Of a stretch of 64,000 nucleotides of DNA, positions 1 to 12,192 are shown piece after piece. This stretch comes from Orychophragmus violaceus (taxonomy: Eukaryota; Streptophyta; Magnoliopsida; Brassicales; Brassicaceae), in assembly GCA_030180135.1 (NCBI GenBank), contig CM058236.1, forward strand, positions 47,536,947 to 47,600,946. The letters run 5' to 3'. Below the pieces are notes generated by a model that was not told where the DNA came from, made no database searches, and saw only the letters and a list, made by a program, of their open reading frames with translations. Position 1 is the first letter of the stretch. Each line of letters begins with the position of its first letter. Position numbers and translations under genes: made by a program.

Positions 1-571
1 CGTGGATTATTGGTTACTATGTTATGATTTTTGTGGATCCTTTCTTCAAATGAATATGTTCAGTTTGGTTTGTTTTGTTTTGTTGAACACTTCAATACTA
101 GATATTCTGATTTCATGGCTTCACAGTATATTTCATATCCTTATACTCACTGTGTTAATTTATTTTGCAAGTGTTGGTGAGTGCACTAATGGGAATCTGA
201 GGCTTATCTTTCGCTCTTATCATGACACAGGTTTGTATCAAATTTCCTATCATTTATGTACTTGTTGATCTATGTGTTTAACTTTGGTTTAATGTTGTTG
301 TTTTTGCTTTGTTTGGTATCGTGCATTATCTCTAGTTCTTCTGTGAAATTGTATTATTAAGACTTATAATGTAGATTTTTTTTTCGTTGTTTCAATGTGG
401 CTTGATTCGTTTCTGTGTTTTAAATATTATACTTTGGCAACGTTAAATGAAATGAAAAGCTGATTAAGTCTCTGGAATTGAGTGATTTGTTGTCATTTTT
501 AAACTCATTGCTTCATGTATAATGTTGTTTGTGCTGTTGTTTAAAGGTTTTAAGTAAAGTTATATCATATA
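1..571. other. AT-rich leader of the CACTA element, no gene seen
   Basis: This stretch is T-rich with no coding similarity I recognise. An 88-codon open frame at 2-268 has no recognisable motif and looks like chance. By position it is probably the 5' non-coding or promoter region of the transposase gene. Confidence 0.5.
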
Positions 572-2550
572 ATGTTGGACAAGGCATGGGTCCATCTTTC
601 CAGGTATGGAATTTGCTAATATAGCTTAGGTAAATGTTGGGGATTAGTTTGTTTAAATTTTTTTGTTGTCTCCAAATGAAGACTTGATCCTGATTACTAG
701 CTTGGTGCTTGGAAGTTTGTTCGGGCTGTGACTGGGGATTTAGTAGAAAGAAAGATGGTGATATGCCCCTGCATAAACTGTCGAAATGTGGATCGACACA
801 TAGGCAGTGATGTTGTTGGTCATATAGTTACTAGGGGAATGAATGAAGTCTACAACCAGTGGAAGGATTGGTACCATCATGGAGAAGTTAACTCAGAGGG
901 TGATGGTGAAATCAAAGTGAATCAGCGGAATGAAGAAATCTTTCGGTTATACAGAGCTGCAGAGTGTTTAGACGAGGAGTTAGCTGCTTCGGGTGACTTG
1001 TGTGATATGGCAGAGGGAGAGGATAAGAAGAGGATGAGTTCTTGGCCAAACTAGCAGATGCATAAACTCCTTTATATCCAAGTTGTGCGAATCATAGTAA
1101 GCTTTCAGAAATTGTGTCATTATTCAGATTGAAGACTCAGAATGGCTGGTCTGGCAAGAGTTTCAATGATCTACTAGAGACATTGCCGAAGATGTTACCA
1201 GAGGACAACGTGTTGCATACTTCATTTTACGATGTGAAGAAGTTTCTGAGGTCTTTTGATATGGGCTATCAAAAGATTCATGCGTGTATCAATGACTGCT
1301 GCCTTTTTAGAAAAAAGTTCAAGAAGCTGGACGAATGTCCTAAATGCAATGCGTCTAGGTGGAAGGTTAACATGCAGAATGGTGAGATCAAGAAAGGTGT
1401 CCCACAAAAAGTACTAAGGTACTTTCCAATTATCCCAAGGCTCAAGAGGATGTTTAGGTCTGAGGACATGGCCAAAAACTTAAGGTGGCACTATAGTAAC
1501 AAGAGCAGTGATGGGAAACTAAGACATCCTGTAGATTCAGTGACTTGGAGTCAAATCAATGACAGATATCCATCGTTTGCTGCTGAAGAAAGGAATGTGC
1601 GGCTTGGATTATCCACAGATGGATTTAATCCATTCAACATGAAGAATAGTAAGTATAGTTGCTGGCATGTCCTACTTGTTAATTATAATTTGCCGCCTGA
1701 CCTATGCATGAAGAAGGAGAATATTATGCTAACCTTATTGATTCCTGGTCCACATCAGCCTGGTAACAACATTGACATGTACTTAGAGCCCCTAATAGAT
1801 GATCTAAACCAGTTGTGGAGTGAAGGTGAGTTGACATATGATGCTGGCAGTAAATCTATTTTTACTCTCAAAGCAATCCTTCTCTGGACCATCAGTGACT
1901 TCCCTGCTTATGGAAATCTAGCTGGATGTAAGGTGAAGGGAAAGATGGGGTGTCCTATATGCGGGAAAACACAGATAGTAAGTGGCTAAAATTTAGTAGA
2001 AAGCATGTGTATATGGCTCATAGGAAGGGTCTCTCACCAACGCATACGTACAGGGCAAAGAAGTCTTGGTTTGATGGACATGCTGAGCATGGGAGAAATG
2101 GTAGGATCTTATCTGGTCATGATATTTCAAAGCAGCTGAGAAACTTCATAAACAATTTTGGGAATGTTAAAACATCTGGAAGGAAGAGAAAAAAACAGAG
2201 ACTGTAGCAGAAGAAAATGTTAGCGAGGATGGTTCAAATGAATCTGAGGAAGAGGAAGAAGCATAAGTAGACGAGGAGGAGATGTCTAGATGGAAGAAAA
2301 GGTAAATATTCTTCAATCTGCCTTATTGGAAGGTATGTTCATATATAACATTAACCTGAAATAACATCATATAAATTATAGTTCTCTGACCTTTTTTTCT
2401 TTTACTATGTTTGTATTACACAGGAGCTACCTATTAGGCACAACTTAGATGTGATGCACATAGAGCGAAATGTTGCTGCAAGTATTGTATCAACATTACT
2501 TCACTGTGGGAAATCAAAAGATGGGCTCAATGCTCGCAAAGATCTTGAAC

Positions 2551-2558
2551 TGCTTGGA
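2551..2558. repeat. hAT target-site duplication, left copy
   Basis: TGCTTGGA, repeated exactly at 3573-3580. It lies in the transposase exon encoding the LLGIRKD stretch. Confidence 0.93.
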
Positions 2559-3572
2559 TAGGGCTGTCAAACGGTCGGTCCGTCCATGGTCTGGCCCAGT
2601 CCAATTCATTATGGACGGGCTATGGTCATGACCAAAACAAAATGGTCTAAATGGTCTTTGGACAAATTTTGTCCATGGTCGAAATGGGCAAGACCAAATG
2701 GGCATTGGTCATGCCCAAATTATTAGAAACCTAGGGTTAAAAAATTTGAAGATTTTTTTTTTCATTTTTTTGCCACTTAGTCGACTTCAAAACAAAAATC
2801 AGTTTTTTTCCGTACAATCGAACTTTTCCACCAAAACCGTAAATTGACTTTTCCCGTCAAATCTGTAAAAGTGACTTTTCCGCTAAAATTGTAAATTTGA
2901 CTTGGCGGGAAAACCGAATTTTGCGGTTTTGGCGGAAAAAACAAATTTTGCGGTTTTCACGAGAAAATAAAAATTTGCGGTTTTGGCGAAAAATCGAATT
3001 TTGTGATTTGTCGGATAAACCGAATTTTGGGGTTTTGGCGGGAAAACCAAATTTTTGTGGTTTTGGCGGGAAAACCGAATTTTGCAGTTTTGGCAGGAAA
3101 ATGGAATTTTGCGGTTTTTGACGGGAAATGAAATTTTGCGGTTTTGGCGGGAAAATAGAATTTTGCAGTTTTGGCGGGAAAATAGAATTTTGCGGTTTTC
3201 GGTCAAAACCGCAAAATTCTGTTTTCGGTTAAAACCGCAAAATTCTATTTTTCCGCCAAAACCGCAAAATTCCATTTTTTCCTCCAAAACCGCAAAATTT
3301 GGTTTCCCCCCCCCAAAACCGCAAAATTTGGTTTTCCCGCCAAAACCGCAAAATTTGGTTTTTCGGTCAAAACTGCAAAATTCTGTTTTTCCGGTCAAAA
3401 CCGCAAAATTCGGTTTTTCGTTATAGTAAAATGGGCGTCCATGGTCATGACCATTTGGACATGGTTTTTATTGGGCATGGACATTTTTTGGACCGACCAA
3501 TTACAGCCCAAAACCAAATGGTCCTTTTGGACAAGCCCAAATGGGCGATGGACGGACCATTTGAGAGTACTA
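2559..3572. mobile_element. Non-autonomous hAT element inside the CACTA transposase
   Basis: The element is flanked by the perfect 8-bp duplication TGCTTGGA (2551-2558 and 3573-3580). Removing the insert and one copy restores a continuous transposase frame across the site. The ends are imperfect inverted repeats: TAGGGCTGTCAAACGG on the left, and TAGTACTCTCAAATGG when the right end is read on the opposite strand. TA-G-G termini with an 8-bp duplication are the hAT signature. It has no transposase gene. The interior is GGTC/CCAT-rich flanks around two opposed arms of a short tandem repeat, so the whole element can fold back. Confidence 0.93.
2890..3425. repeat. Opposed arms of an 18-24 bp minisatellite
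   Basis: The left arm (about 2905-3195) is a run of units like GCGGTTTTGGCGGGAAAA. The right arm (about 3200-3420) is the same unit in reverse complement, meeting it at about 3197. Together they form a long imperfect hairpin. The open frames predicted here on both strands, with repeating FCGFGGK or ILRFWRE blocks, are products of the repeat and not genes. Confidence 0.85.
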
Positions 3573-3580
3573 TGCTTGGA
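3573..3580. repeat. hAT target-site duplication, right copy
   Basis: Exact second copy of TGCTTGGA at the other end of the insertion. Confidence 0.93.
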
Positions 3581-5493
3581 ATTAGAAAGGATCTGCATCC
3601 TACCACCAAAGGCAAAAGAGTATATCTTCCAGCAGCTCCGTGGTCTTTGAACAAGGCTGAGAAAAAGTCTTCTGTAAACGACTTTACGACTTTGAAGGTC
3701 CTGATGGTTATTGTTCAGATATATCAAGAGGCGTATCACTAGAAGACAATAAGGTTTCTGGACTGAAGTCACATGACTATCATGTGTTAATGCAGCAGTT
3801 CTTGCCAGTTGCTCTCAGAGGTCTATTACCTAAAGGTCCTAGGTATGCAATTCTACGCTTATGTGCATTCTTCAATCACCTTTGCCAGAGAGTGATTGAT
3901 ATGGAGCAGATTTCAGTAATGGAAACTAAAATCGTTGAGACTCTATGCATGTTCGAGAGATACTTCCCTCCAAGCTTCTTCGACATTATGGTTCACTTAA
4001 CAGTTCATCTAGGAAGGGAAGCTAGGCTTAGTGGACCAGTCCATTTTCGCTGGATGTATCCATTTGAGAGGTAAAAATTGCCTTTCTGTTATTTTGAAAG
4101 TTTTAAGTCTTACAAGGTGATACAATCTAACTACTTATTTCTCTGTAGGTACATGAAAGTCCTCAAAGATTTCGTTAGAAATCCTGCAAGACCTGAAGGT
4201 TGTATCGCCGAGTCTTACCTGGCAGAAGAGTGTGTGCAGTTCTGTAGTGACTTCCTTAAAAAGACTACTAACGTGGAGGAAAAACTAGATAGGAATATAG
4301 AGTATGAGAGTGATTCTATACTAGAAGGTCGTCCAGTATCAGCAGCCACCACAACTAATTTGTCTGATATGGAGAAGAGAATTGCTCATCTCGCTGTCAT
4401 TCAGAATACGGCATGTGTGGATCCTTATGTAGAGTAAGTTACTGCTTAGTACTTGTTTAACTTTTAATGTCTCTGATGTTCATAATCAACTGATGTCTTT
4501 TATCTCTTTTGTCTTAAGCATGCATCTACAATATTTGCAAGACACAAATTTAAAGTGTAGACGCGATGCAACTGTTTTATGGAACACTCATACACAGAAT
4601 TTTGCTTCTTGGCTGAAGGAACAAGTAAGTATTAAATAACTGTTTTATCCTATTTATGGTCCCAGGAATATTGTTTTATATTCAGTGACATCTTTTATCT
4701 TTCTGTGTATTAACTAGGTACCAATTGATTCAGAGAGTCATCAGAAGACTCTGAAATGGCTGGCATATGGTCCCAGGAATACTGCAAGGATGTATACTGG
4801 ATACATAGTGAATGGACAGAGGTTTCATATAAACTCAGTTGATAAGAAGAGTCAGAATAGTGGAGTATTTTATGAGGCAACATCAATGTGCAGATCAAGT
4901 GCTAAAGACACTGCTCAAGTTGTTGATTTAGTTTCATATTATGGGAGAGTGACAGAGATCATATTGCTGGATTATCATGTCTTTTACGTGCCTATATTCA
5001 GGTGTCAATGGGCAGTAAGAGGCAACGGGGTTAAGATAGAAGATGGATATACTCTAGTTAATCTGAACCAAAGTCAAGTTTCTTTTTTGAGGGACCCTTA
5101 CATCTTAGCATCTCAAGCGAAGTAAGTTTTTTACTCAAGGGAGAATGACACATCAAATTGGTATGTGGTGTTTAAAGGCCCTTCAAGAAGATACAGATAG
5201 GAAGAGGAAACCGATATGAATGCAGGGATAGGACCATTGCCATCACATATTGAGATGGATGCAGAAATAGAAGAAGATCACAATGCCAGAGCTGATTGCG
5301 AGGGGATTTATGTTTGATATGATTGCTTGTTGTGTGATTTCTTGTTGTGTGTGTTAGTGTCTAGTGTTTCCTTGTGAATTTTGTGTTGTTTATGCTTGAG
5401 CAATGTGTGCTTGATTAGGAATTTGTTTTGCTGTGTTGTGTAACCGAATTTAGCTGCTACTAATATAAATGTTTTATGTTTAGGTGACTAAAC

Positions 5494-8413
5494 ATGGGGC
5501 GCAAGAAGACAACACGAGGTAAAAACACTGCAAAGAAGACTCCCAAAAAAACAGAAACCAAGAAGAAGGTCAGAGACGAGGAAGAAGCAAAAGTTGTGGA
5601 ATTTTTGTATACTTTGGGAGAAAGTGCTCATGAAGAAGAACAACAAATCAATGAAGAGAATGAGAAGGAAGCAGACATTGAAGTGTCAAGAGAGAATGAA
5701 GAGGAAAGAGAAGCATTAGATGCTACTGCGACATCCGGTGGAATAAGTCAGAATGAGAATGAAAGAGAGAATGAGGAGGATAGAGAAGCAGCAGATACTA
5801 AAGAGAAGGAAAGAGAGAATGAAGAGGAAAGATAAGCGGATGGTACTGAGACAGCAGAGGCTATTGATGAAGAGGCTATCGGTGAAGTTGAATTGAATGA
5901 AGAGCATGACCATCCAGAAGGACCTACTCGTAAGAGACAGCGAGGACCTACAAAAATGAAACACATTGCAAAAGATCCAAATAGCAGAGTTAAGGTTGAG
6001 TTTAATGACTTGGGAGAACCTGTTGTGCCAGGATCAGTTTTGCTATCATCATATCTAGGACCATTGGTGAGGGAACATATCCCTGTGACGATTGATGATT
6101 GGAGAAAAATCACTGAAGAAATAAAAACAGTTCTCTGGAAGTCTGTTCAGGTGATCTTCTTTTTCAAATTTTCATGTGTTAATTTAAGAAAGACATAACT
6201 CAATTTGTATTTTTCTGTGTGTAGGCAAGATTTGAGGTTGATGAGGAGTATCAAAAGGCTGTTGTGATGAAGCAAATGGGCTGTCTGTGGAGATCTTCAA
6301 AATCACGCCTAGTCTCGCAGATAAGGAATGTAGCTAGTATTAATCAAGAGAGGATGAATTTGCGACCAAAGAATGTTTCACCAACTGAATGGCGTAAATT
6401 TGTCAAAGCAAAGACTAGCTCAGCCTTTAAGGTAAAGTATTATATTTTCACATAGACTTCTGCATTGGGATGTGTATAACTAACACTCATATCCTAGGTT
6501 GTGAGTGATTCTTACAAAGAGAGAAGGAGGTTACAGATTCCTCACACCTCCAGCCGTAGGGGAATGGTCAGGCTGGCAGAAAAAATGGTAAGGCAGTTTA
6601 ACTTAATGCTGCTAAGACTTGCATATAATATTAACTCATTTGATGATTGGTGTCTTGTTCTTTCAACAGAAAAAGAGAGCGGCGAACCATCTCAAGTGAC
6701 TAGACTAAAGTATTGGGTCAAGTCTCGTACAAAAAGGGATGGTACACCAGTCAATACAACAGCGGCTGAGAAGTTTGTAAGTAACTGAATTAGTATTGGA
6801 TGTTACTGAATACTACCTTCTTTAATTTTTAATTCATGTTTTGCAGAGAAAGGCAGCTGAGCTTGTTGACAGTGAAGGTCCATCCGATTCAACAAACCCA
6901 AGAGAAGATCACCTTATGCAGCTCTTAGGTCCTGATAATCCTGGTCGGATTAGGGCAATGGGTAGAAGCATGAATATGACCAAGTTAGCTTGCTTTCAAG
7001 TAAAGAAACACTTTATGGCTCAAATGGAAGAGAAGCATTTTCAGCTGATGGACAAGGTGTCTTATTTAGAAGATGAACTAGCCAAATTCAAGAGGCAGGA
7101 ACCTGAAGTGGGTGAAAACTCAGCTGATGCAAGAGTAAGTCAGTTGTTTCTTTGTTAATTTTAGTTATCTTTTATTTTAAATTCTGACACGTTCAACCCA
7201 CCAATTTGTAGAGTGTTAAGTCAAGAATCGTACCTAAATGTATGTTAGTTGATTGGGATCTTACTGAAGACAATGTTGCTGAGGACGTCTTGTTTCTTCT
7301 GGCCCGAATGACCATGTGAATGAAATCCCTTTAGGCCCTAATGCTGTTAAAGTTCTGGTTGAAAGTGCAATCAAAGCAGAAGCCTTTCTTTGGAGACTTG
7401 CTCCTGAGATATATAATGTTGACCAAGCTGCAGGAGAAATGATTGCATGGCCGGCCAGTAGGTGTGTTATTATTGATCACCATGGGTTCAACGTTGAAGA
7501 CGTTCCTCTTCTGGTAAAGTCTTTTATACATAACTTTAATTTAGTTATGCTTGATTTGTCTACGATTGCATGGCCGGCAAGCTTTTGGATTGGGCTCAAA
7601 GTGATGATGTTATTGTTGCTGAAGGGTGTTGGCAGTGTCGAGAATCAAAAGCTACGGTTAATGGTCTTCCGCTAGGACCAAATGCAGTTAAGGTATTTGT
7701 TGATGTGGTCTATGAACCTGAGACATTTCTATGGAGGCCAACTAAAGAGAAGTCATACCTTGGACAATCGGTTAAGTCCTTTGTTGCATGGCCTGCGAAG
7801 AAGTTGGTGTTTGAAGATTCTACAGTTGTGCCTGTAACATGTCTAAGGCCTCCTGCAGAGAATCATACAAGTTCAAAAGTCTTATTCTCTGGATCACCAA
7901 AAGGTTCAGTTAATGAAATCCCTGAAGGTTCAGTTTTTGCATCACCAAGTCCTAAAGCTCCTACACAGAAAAGTCCATTGTCATGTCCAAAAGCTCCAGC
8001 CGTAAAGAAAACTAAACCAGCTCCACAATCACCTACTCGAAGATCTCTGGTAATTATTTCATGCCTTATTAACTACTTTGTTGTTATTGTGTTCAAACCA
8101 TATAACCAAACAGTCTATGTTTGATTCATTGCAGTGTCACGGTTCAACTGCAGTTGCGAAAGAAAATCAGAAGTGCAAGTTGTGGGACATTACAGGAAAG
8201 AAGTTGATTGTTGCTGAAGGTCGATGGGCTTCAGACAACCCAGAAGACCGCTGCCATTTTGTTCCCTTGGGGCCTGATGCAGTAAAGGTTTGGATTGATG
8301 TAGTGAAGGTGTCAACGGCAGTAGTTTGGCGCCCATCAACTGAGATAGAGTGTATGGGAGATGCTACTGGATCAACCATTGCATGGCCAAAAGACAAAGT
8401 GTCCTTGACTTAG
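5494..8413 (+). pseudogene. CACTA second gene: Transposase_24 plus three DUF8039-like repeats, broken
   Basis: The ATG at 5494 starts a lysine-rich head followed by an acidic repeat (EENE and EEERE blocks). From about 5990 to 7130 the exons encode a region resembling the plant Transposase_24 (Ptta/En/Spm) family, with motifs such as LGPLVREHIP, DDWRKITEE and RLKYWVKSRTKRDGTPVN. Introns fit at about 6149-6224, 6432-6498 and 6778-6846. A short coiled-coil-like tail follows at about 7020-7100. Three diverged copies of one module follow, each with a PLGP-A-KV core, a LWRP-like tract and a final IAWP or VAWP (about 7230-7500, 7570-7830 and 8180-8410); this fits DUF8039. In-frame TAA at 5833-5835 and a one-base frame loss at about 7281-7287 break it. 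In related elements the second product binds subterminal repeats; that role here is inferred. Confidence 0.8.
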
Positions 8414-8639
8414 ATCAGGTTAAATCTAGACTTGAATGAAGACTGTTAGTATGATGATGGTTTCTGGAAATGTTGTAATAAAATTATGTGTATGTTTGAT
8501 ATGTTTCTGGTACTTCGGTGTTGTTGTTGGATTGAGACTTTATGTTAAGTTTTATGAAAACTTTATGAAATCAGGTGCATTTGGAATGGTTATATGTACA
8601 TTTCATAGCAGGTTAGACAAGTATTAAATTAATGTCATC

Positions 8640-8962
8640 TTAACATATATAATTGCATATAACAAAATGTTATGAAGTCTCATTTCATAGCAAAAGTAAT
8701 GAGCCGTAGTAGATCGAACTATAGCTTATATGGGTCTGCTATCAGTTTATGTTAGAGCGTTTTATATACGCTATTTTAGAACAAGTATACCACGTATATA
8801 AAACATAGCAACCAACGATTAACGCTATTATATTCAGACAATAACATAGCACGAAAGAAAAGCTATCGTAGGGGGGGTCTATTATAGCTGCCGCTGTCAG
8901 AGCGTTTGTGGAAATGCTATCTATTATGTATGATAGCTTGTATCGTGTGCTATGAATGTTGA
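8640..8962. repeat. CACTA subterminal repeat region
   Basis: Just inside the right tip, GCTAT/ATAGC and AGCGTTT-like motifs recur in both orientations, for example near 8722, 8755-8785, 8823-8830, 8860, 8886, 8900-8920 and 8932-8953. CACTA ends usually carry such arrays as binding sites for the element's DNA-binding protein. Assignment rests on position and repetition only. Confidence 0.55.
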
Positions 8963-8976
8963 TTTTTCTTGTAGTG
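8963..8976. repeat. CACTA right terminal inverted repeat
   Basis: TTTTTCTTGTAGTG, the expected right tip of a plant CACTA transposon. Sequence similar to a LINE starts directly after it. Confidence 0.85.
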
Positions 8977-8979
8977 ATT

Positions 8980-9640
8980 CCTCATGTATCAGACTCCTAT
9001 ACAACTAAAGCAGGCTATTACTCTGCTTTAGAGAAAGGCCAGCAAGAAGATTAAGTTGCGGAGGCTTAATACCTTCAAGTTGATATTGAATGTTTGGAAA
9101 GTAGTGCTGCTCCCAAGTTTAAGCTTTCTCTGGAAAAAAACTTATTCTCAAACCTTACCAGTTGGAGAGATTTTATCCACTAGATTACTCTCCATCGATC
9201 TCACATGTAAAAGGTATGGTGAATTTGAAACTATCATGCATCTGGTCTTTCAATAGTCAAGCAGGTGTGGAGAAATGCTCCCCTCGTTAAAAAAATTGTT
9301 TTATCTGGATTTTCATCCTTTAGACCTGTGTGGAGCAAGATCAAATTGATAAGTTGCTTTCTGCCGACGAGGCTGACTGGCACTTTTCTCGCTCCATGGA
9401 TTTGCTGGAACTTATGGAAAGGAAGAAACAATTTCATCTTCTTAAAAAGGATCAGTGACCCACAAACCATCCTATCAAAAGTTAGCGTTAAATTAAAAGA
9501 GTGGTGTTATGCGCAATCGCAAAAAAATTTCCCTCCGGCTTGCCCCCCCCCCCCCCTAACCCATAAAATTATATCCTTGTTGATGCTCTTACCAATAGAT
9601 TGGATACAACATTGTAGCTTAAAATAATTCTGCTATTTAG
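8980..9640 (+). pseudogene. LINE ORF2 C-terminal remnant (zf-RVT region)
   Basis: Translated fragments resemble the zinc-binding C-terminal part of plant LINE reverse transcriptases: a SYTTKAGYYSAL stretch, a WK--L-PK-K-FLWK-like stretch, LPVGEIL, CKRYGEFETIMHL, VWRNAPL and WNLWKGRNNFIF. The pieces lie in different frames with deletions, so the copy is dead. It starts immediately after the CACTA right tip, so the CACTA element appears to have inserted into this LINE. A run of 15 C residues near 9542-9557 follows the last similarity. Confidence 0.75.
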
Positions 9641-9650
9641 ATTAGTGAAA

Positions 9651-11110
9651 GTGTTGTGACAAAAAAAAGGTATGAAAAGCTCTCCAATTTTTTTTACTAA
9701 GAAAAAAAATACCAAGAATAAGGAAGAGAAAAATGTGGGCTTCTTACCTAAATGCCTAGGATTCTCTTTCACGATCGGTCTTCGTTATCGTTGTCAAGAT
9801 CACATCACCATGTTTCAATTAGATTAGTAATAAGATTAATCATTTTTTCTTTAATAGTTCCGTCTTTATATATGTATATTGGAACCGGATTGGCCTCAAA
9901 TGTGCGAGCTTTATAGAATGGGTCGAGGATTCTGTTGATTTTTTTTTTGGGGACAAAGGATTCTGTTGATCAAGTAGCGTATTGTTACGTGGTTTTCTGT
10001 TTACACATGCGAAACATAGGAATATACGTTTACAAAAGATGAAAAGAATAAGAATTTTGTTTTTGAACTATACAAAATAAGAATTTTGCTTAGAAAATGA
10101 CTTTTAATTAACATCAACTTTATACATTGAAAACAAAGTAAATATTTAATAAATGTTTATTCATATCTAACCACTTAGGTCCAACTTTAAAAAAAAAAAT
10201 CCTTAGCGGATACAGACATGAGATTAATTTCTAGACGCAAATTATTAGTATTGAAAATTAGGTAAATAAATACAATTGAAAAATCGGTATAACAAAAGTG
10301 AGAATCGTTATTGACATGACAACCGTAAATGATCTTAAAATATGGAATGCAGCATCAAAAGCTCAATCATATTCAATCAAAACTGTTGCCATTATTTAAC
10401 AATGATGTTGATATGGTATACTATGCAATACACGGTTCACACCCTCCCACATATGCACTACCTATAATATGAGTGATATTTCTAAAATCGTTAAACTAAA
10501 TATTAATATAATTATATGAAGGAAATGATGGTGTTCCAACATTTTCTGCTAAATACACAACATGGTCTACATCTAACTTCCGTACATCTAATTGCCGTGT
10601 TCGAACTTGCGACACAAAGTGTCTTAGTCATTTATATTTTATTTTATTTTGAATAAAATGTTTAAATTTTATAATATTGTACAAAAGATAAATAAAACTC
10701 ATCTTATTATGAATTTATTGTTAAAAATATCTAAATCTCTGTTCAACCAATCATCAATTTCATAAGACTTAAAGTCTTAAGCCCACAACAATTTAGATGG
10801 ATCCAGTACATTTTCAACTAACTAGCAATATATTACTTACATTTATACTGATTTGAGGACTACTCTAAAAAATAGAATAAAACATTATATGGATTTTAAA
10901 ATTCCTTACAAATATAGATCTTTGCATACTAAAATGGCGTCAATTTTAGGTTCTATTAGGGTTACCATATTTAATTTTTCAATTTTAGAAAGCAACAAAT
11001 ATTAAGTAACATTAAAATATTTTATCTCAATATTTACGAATAAGTCTTTCCGTACATTAGAAAATACTTCTTATTTTTCTCGTCGCCAAAAATGCCTTTT
11101 TAACTTTGAT
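9651..11110. other. AT-rich intergenic stretch, nothing recognised
   Basis: No open frame with recognisable similarity and no clear terminal repeats. Several short A and T runs are present. It ends at the left target duplication of the next retroposon. Confidence 0.6.
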
Positions 11111-11126
11111 GAATCACAAATATAAT
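11111..11126. repeat. Retroposon target duplication, left copy
   Basis: GAATCACAAATATAAT, identical to 14262-14277. Confidence 0.9.
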
Positions 11127-12192
11127 GCTTCTCTCTCTCCTCTTTTAGAGAGAGGTTTCTCTCTCGGTTCATCTCTGTTCCCCGATTTTACTTTTCACAG
11201 AGTTGGATCCGAGTTGATTAAGCGACTTGTATATACGTTTGTTATGTTCGGAAGCCCTGCCGCCTGTTCTTCTCTCTCTTTTATCGGCCGGTGATCTTCC
11301 GACTTGGGGTTTTTTTTCTGATTTCAACTCCCGTTTTTCTTTCTATCTTCTTGAGTCTGAAATCTTTTTTCCCCTGTTTTCTTGTCTCCGATCGGGTCTG
11401 GCTCTGTTCGTTAACTTCTTCTTGTTCTTCGATCGGGTTTTGTTGTTTCTTAATAAGCCCGGTGTTGTTCCTTGGACGGGCTAATCTTTTCCGATTACTC
11501 GGATTCTACCGGTTTTCCGGTTCTTTTCGTCTTTTGACGACGACGATCTCGCTTCCCCCTTTCCCTTCAAGCCGTGTTTTCCCTGTTGTTGGCTCCGACT
11601 TCGCTTCCGATCCTCCCTCTTCTCGGATTAATATCGCCGCCGTGCTGCCTGCTTTAGAGGACAAGCAATTGGCGGATCCTGAGGGGTTTCTACCTACTCG
11701 GCGCCAGCGTCTCCTTGCGTGGGTTGTTTCCGGTGAAGATTGTTGATGCATGTTTTCTTTTGATGCAGGTTCTACTCACGGAGTTTTTTAAAAAAAAATG
11801 TGATAACAGTTATCGAAGCAAAAAGTAACTGGTGTCAGAGCGATTTTTTAACGTTGTGGTGGCAATTTGGTAATTTGGAACTGGGCCATAATTGAATACT
11901 GTGTAAAATAACGACAGCTAGTTAAATCTGGATATACAAAGTAGTTATAAAATAAATTAATGATAGTAGTCGACTACTTTTTCTACGACAGCGAGTTAGT
12001 AGATATACGAACTATTTATAAAATAAAATAGGCAAATACATTGACTAAATAGGTTACAAAATAGTAGTCGTCTACTTGAGATGCCATACTAGAGAATCAG
12101 TTAATTAAAATATCTTATAATATTATTGGAGGAAATACCCCACTACAAAAGGGTCCTTAACATGTTGTTCACAAAACACATCCAATGTTTTA

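Larger units (their letters stand above)
572..5317 (+). pseudogene. TNP2-like CACTA transposase, broken
   Basis: The order of parts matches a plant CACTA transposase. An N-terminal piece begins at the ATG at 572 (MLDKAWVHLSRYG). A transposase-associated cysteine region follows at about 760-900 (ICPCINCRN, then YHHGE). The Transposase_21 core runs from 1114 to about 2200, with DVMHIERNV encoded just after an intron at about 2333-2423. A DUF4218-like region lies at 3790-4290 and a DUF4216-like region at about 4720-5190. Several GT-AG introns fit, for example 4440 to about 4519. Damage seen: a frame change near 1020-1040, TAA at 1063-1065, a frame change near 1961-1966, another near 2185-2195, TAA at 2264-2266, a hAT insertion at 2559-3572 and TAA at 5122-5124. 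The start is uncertain because the first exon cannot be joined cleanly to the next. The protein would have cut and joined the element ends in the nucleus; this copy is dead. Confidence 0.85.
1..8976 (+). mobile_element. CACTA (En/Spm-like) DNA transposon, right-hand part
   Basis: The right tip is at 8963-8976, where the strand reads TTTTTCTTGTAGTG, the reverse complement of the CACTACAAGAAAAA terminus typical of plant CACTA elements. Inside lie the two genes usual for the group: a TNP2-like transposase and a second gene with Transposase_24 and DUF8039-like modules, both on the plus strand. No CACTAC terminus is visible in the first 700 bases, so the left end is outside the window. Both genes carry stops and frameshifts and the transposase is split by a hAT element, so this copy cannot be autonomous. 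The three bases after the tip (ATT) could be the target duplication, but the left partner is not available. Confidence 0.88.

Noticed and set aside
2883..3742. Several open frames on both strands with repeating phenylalanine/lysine/glycine blocks
   Set aside because: They are translations of the hAT element's minisatellite arms; the repeat unit lacks stops in several frames.
11227..11746. Possible protein of 85-151 residues in the LINE-like 5' region
   Set aside because: Phenylalanine/serine/leucine-rich translation of C/T-rich leader DNA, with no LINE ORF1 motif.
12144..12154. CACTACAAAA as a possible left CACTA terminus
   Set aside because: It lies downstream of the right tip and inside the F-box retroposon, has no matching partner, and the text after it differs from CACTACAAGAAAA.
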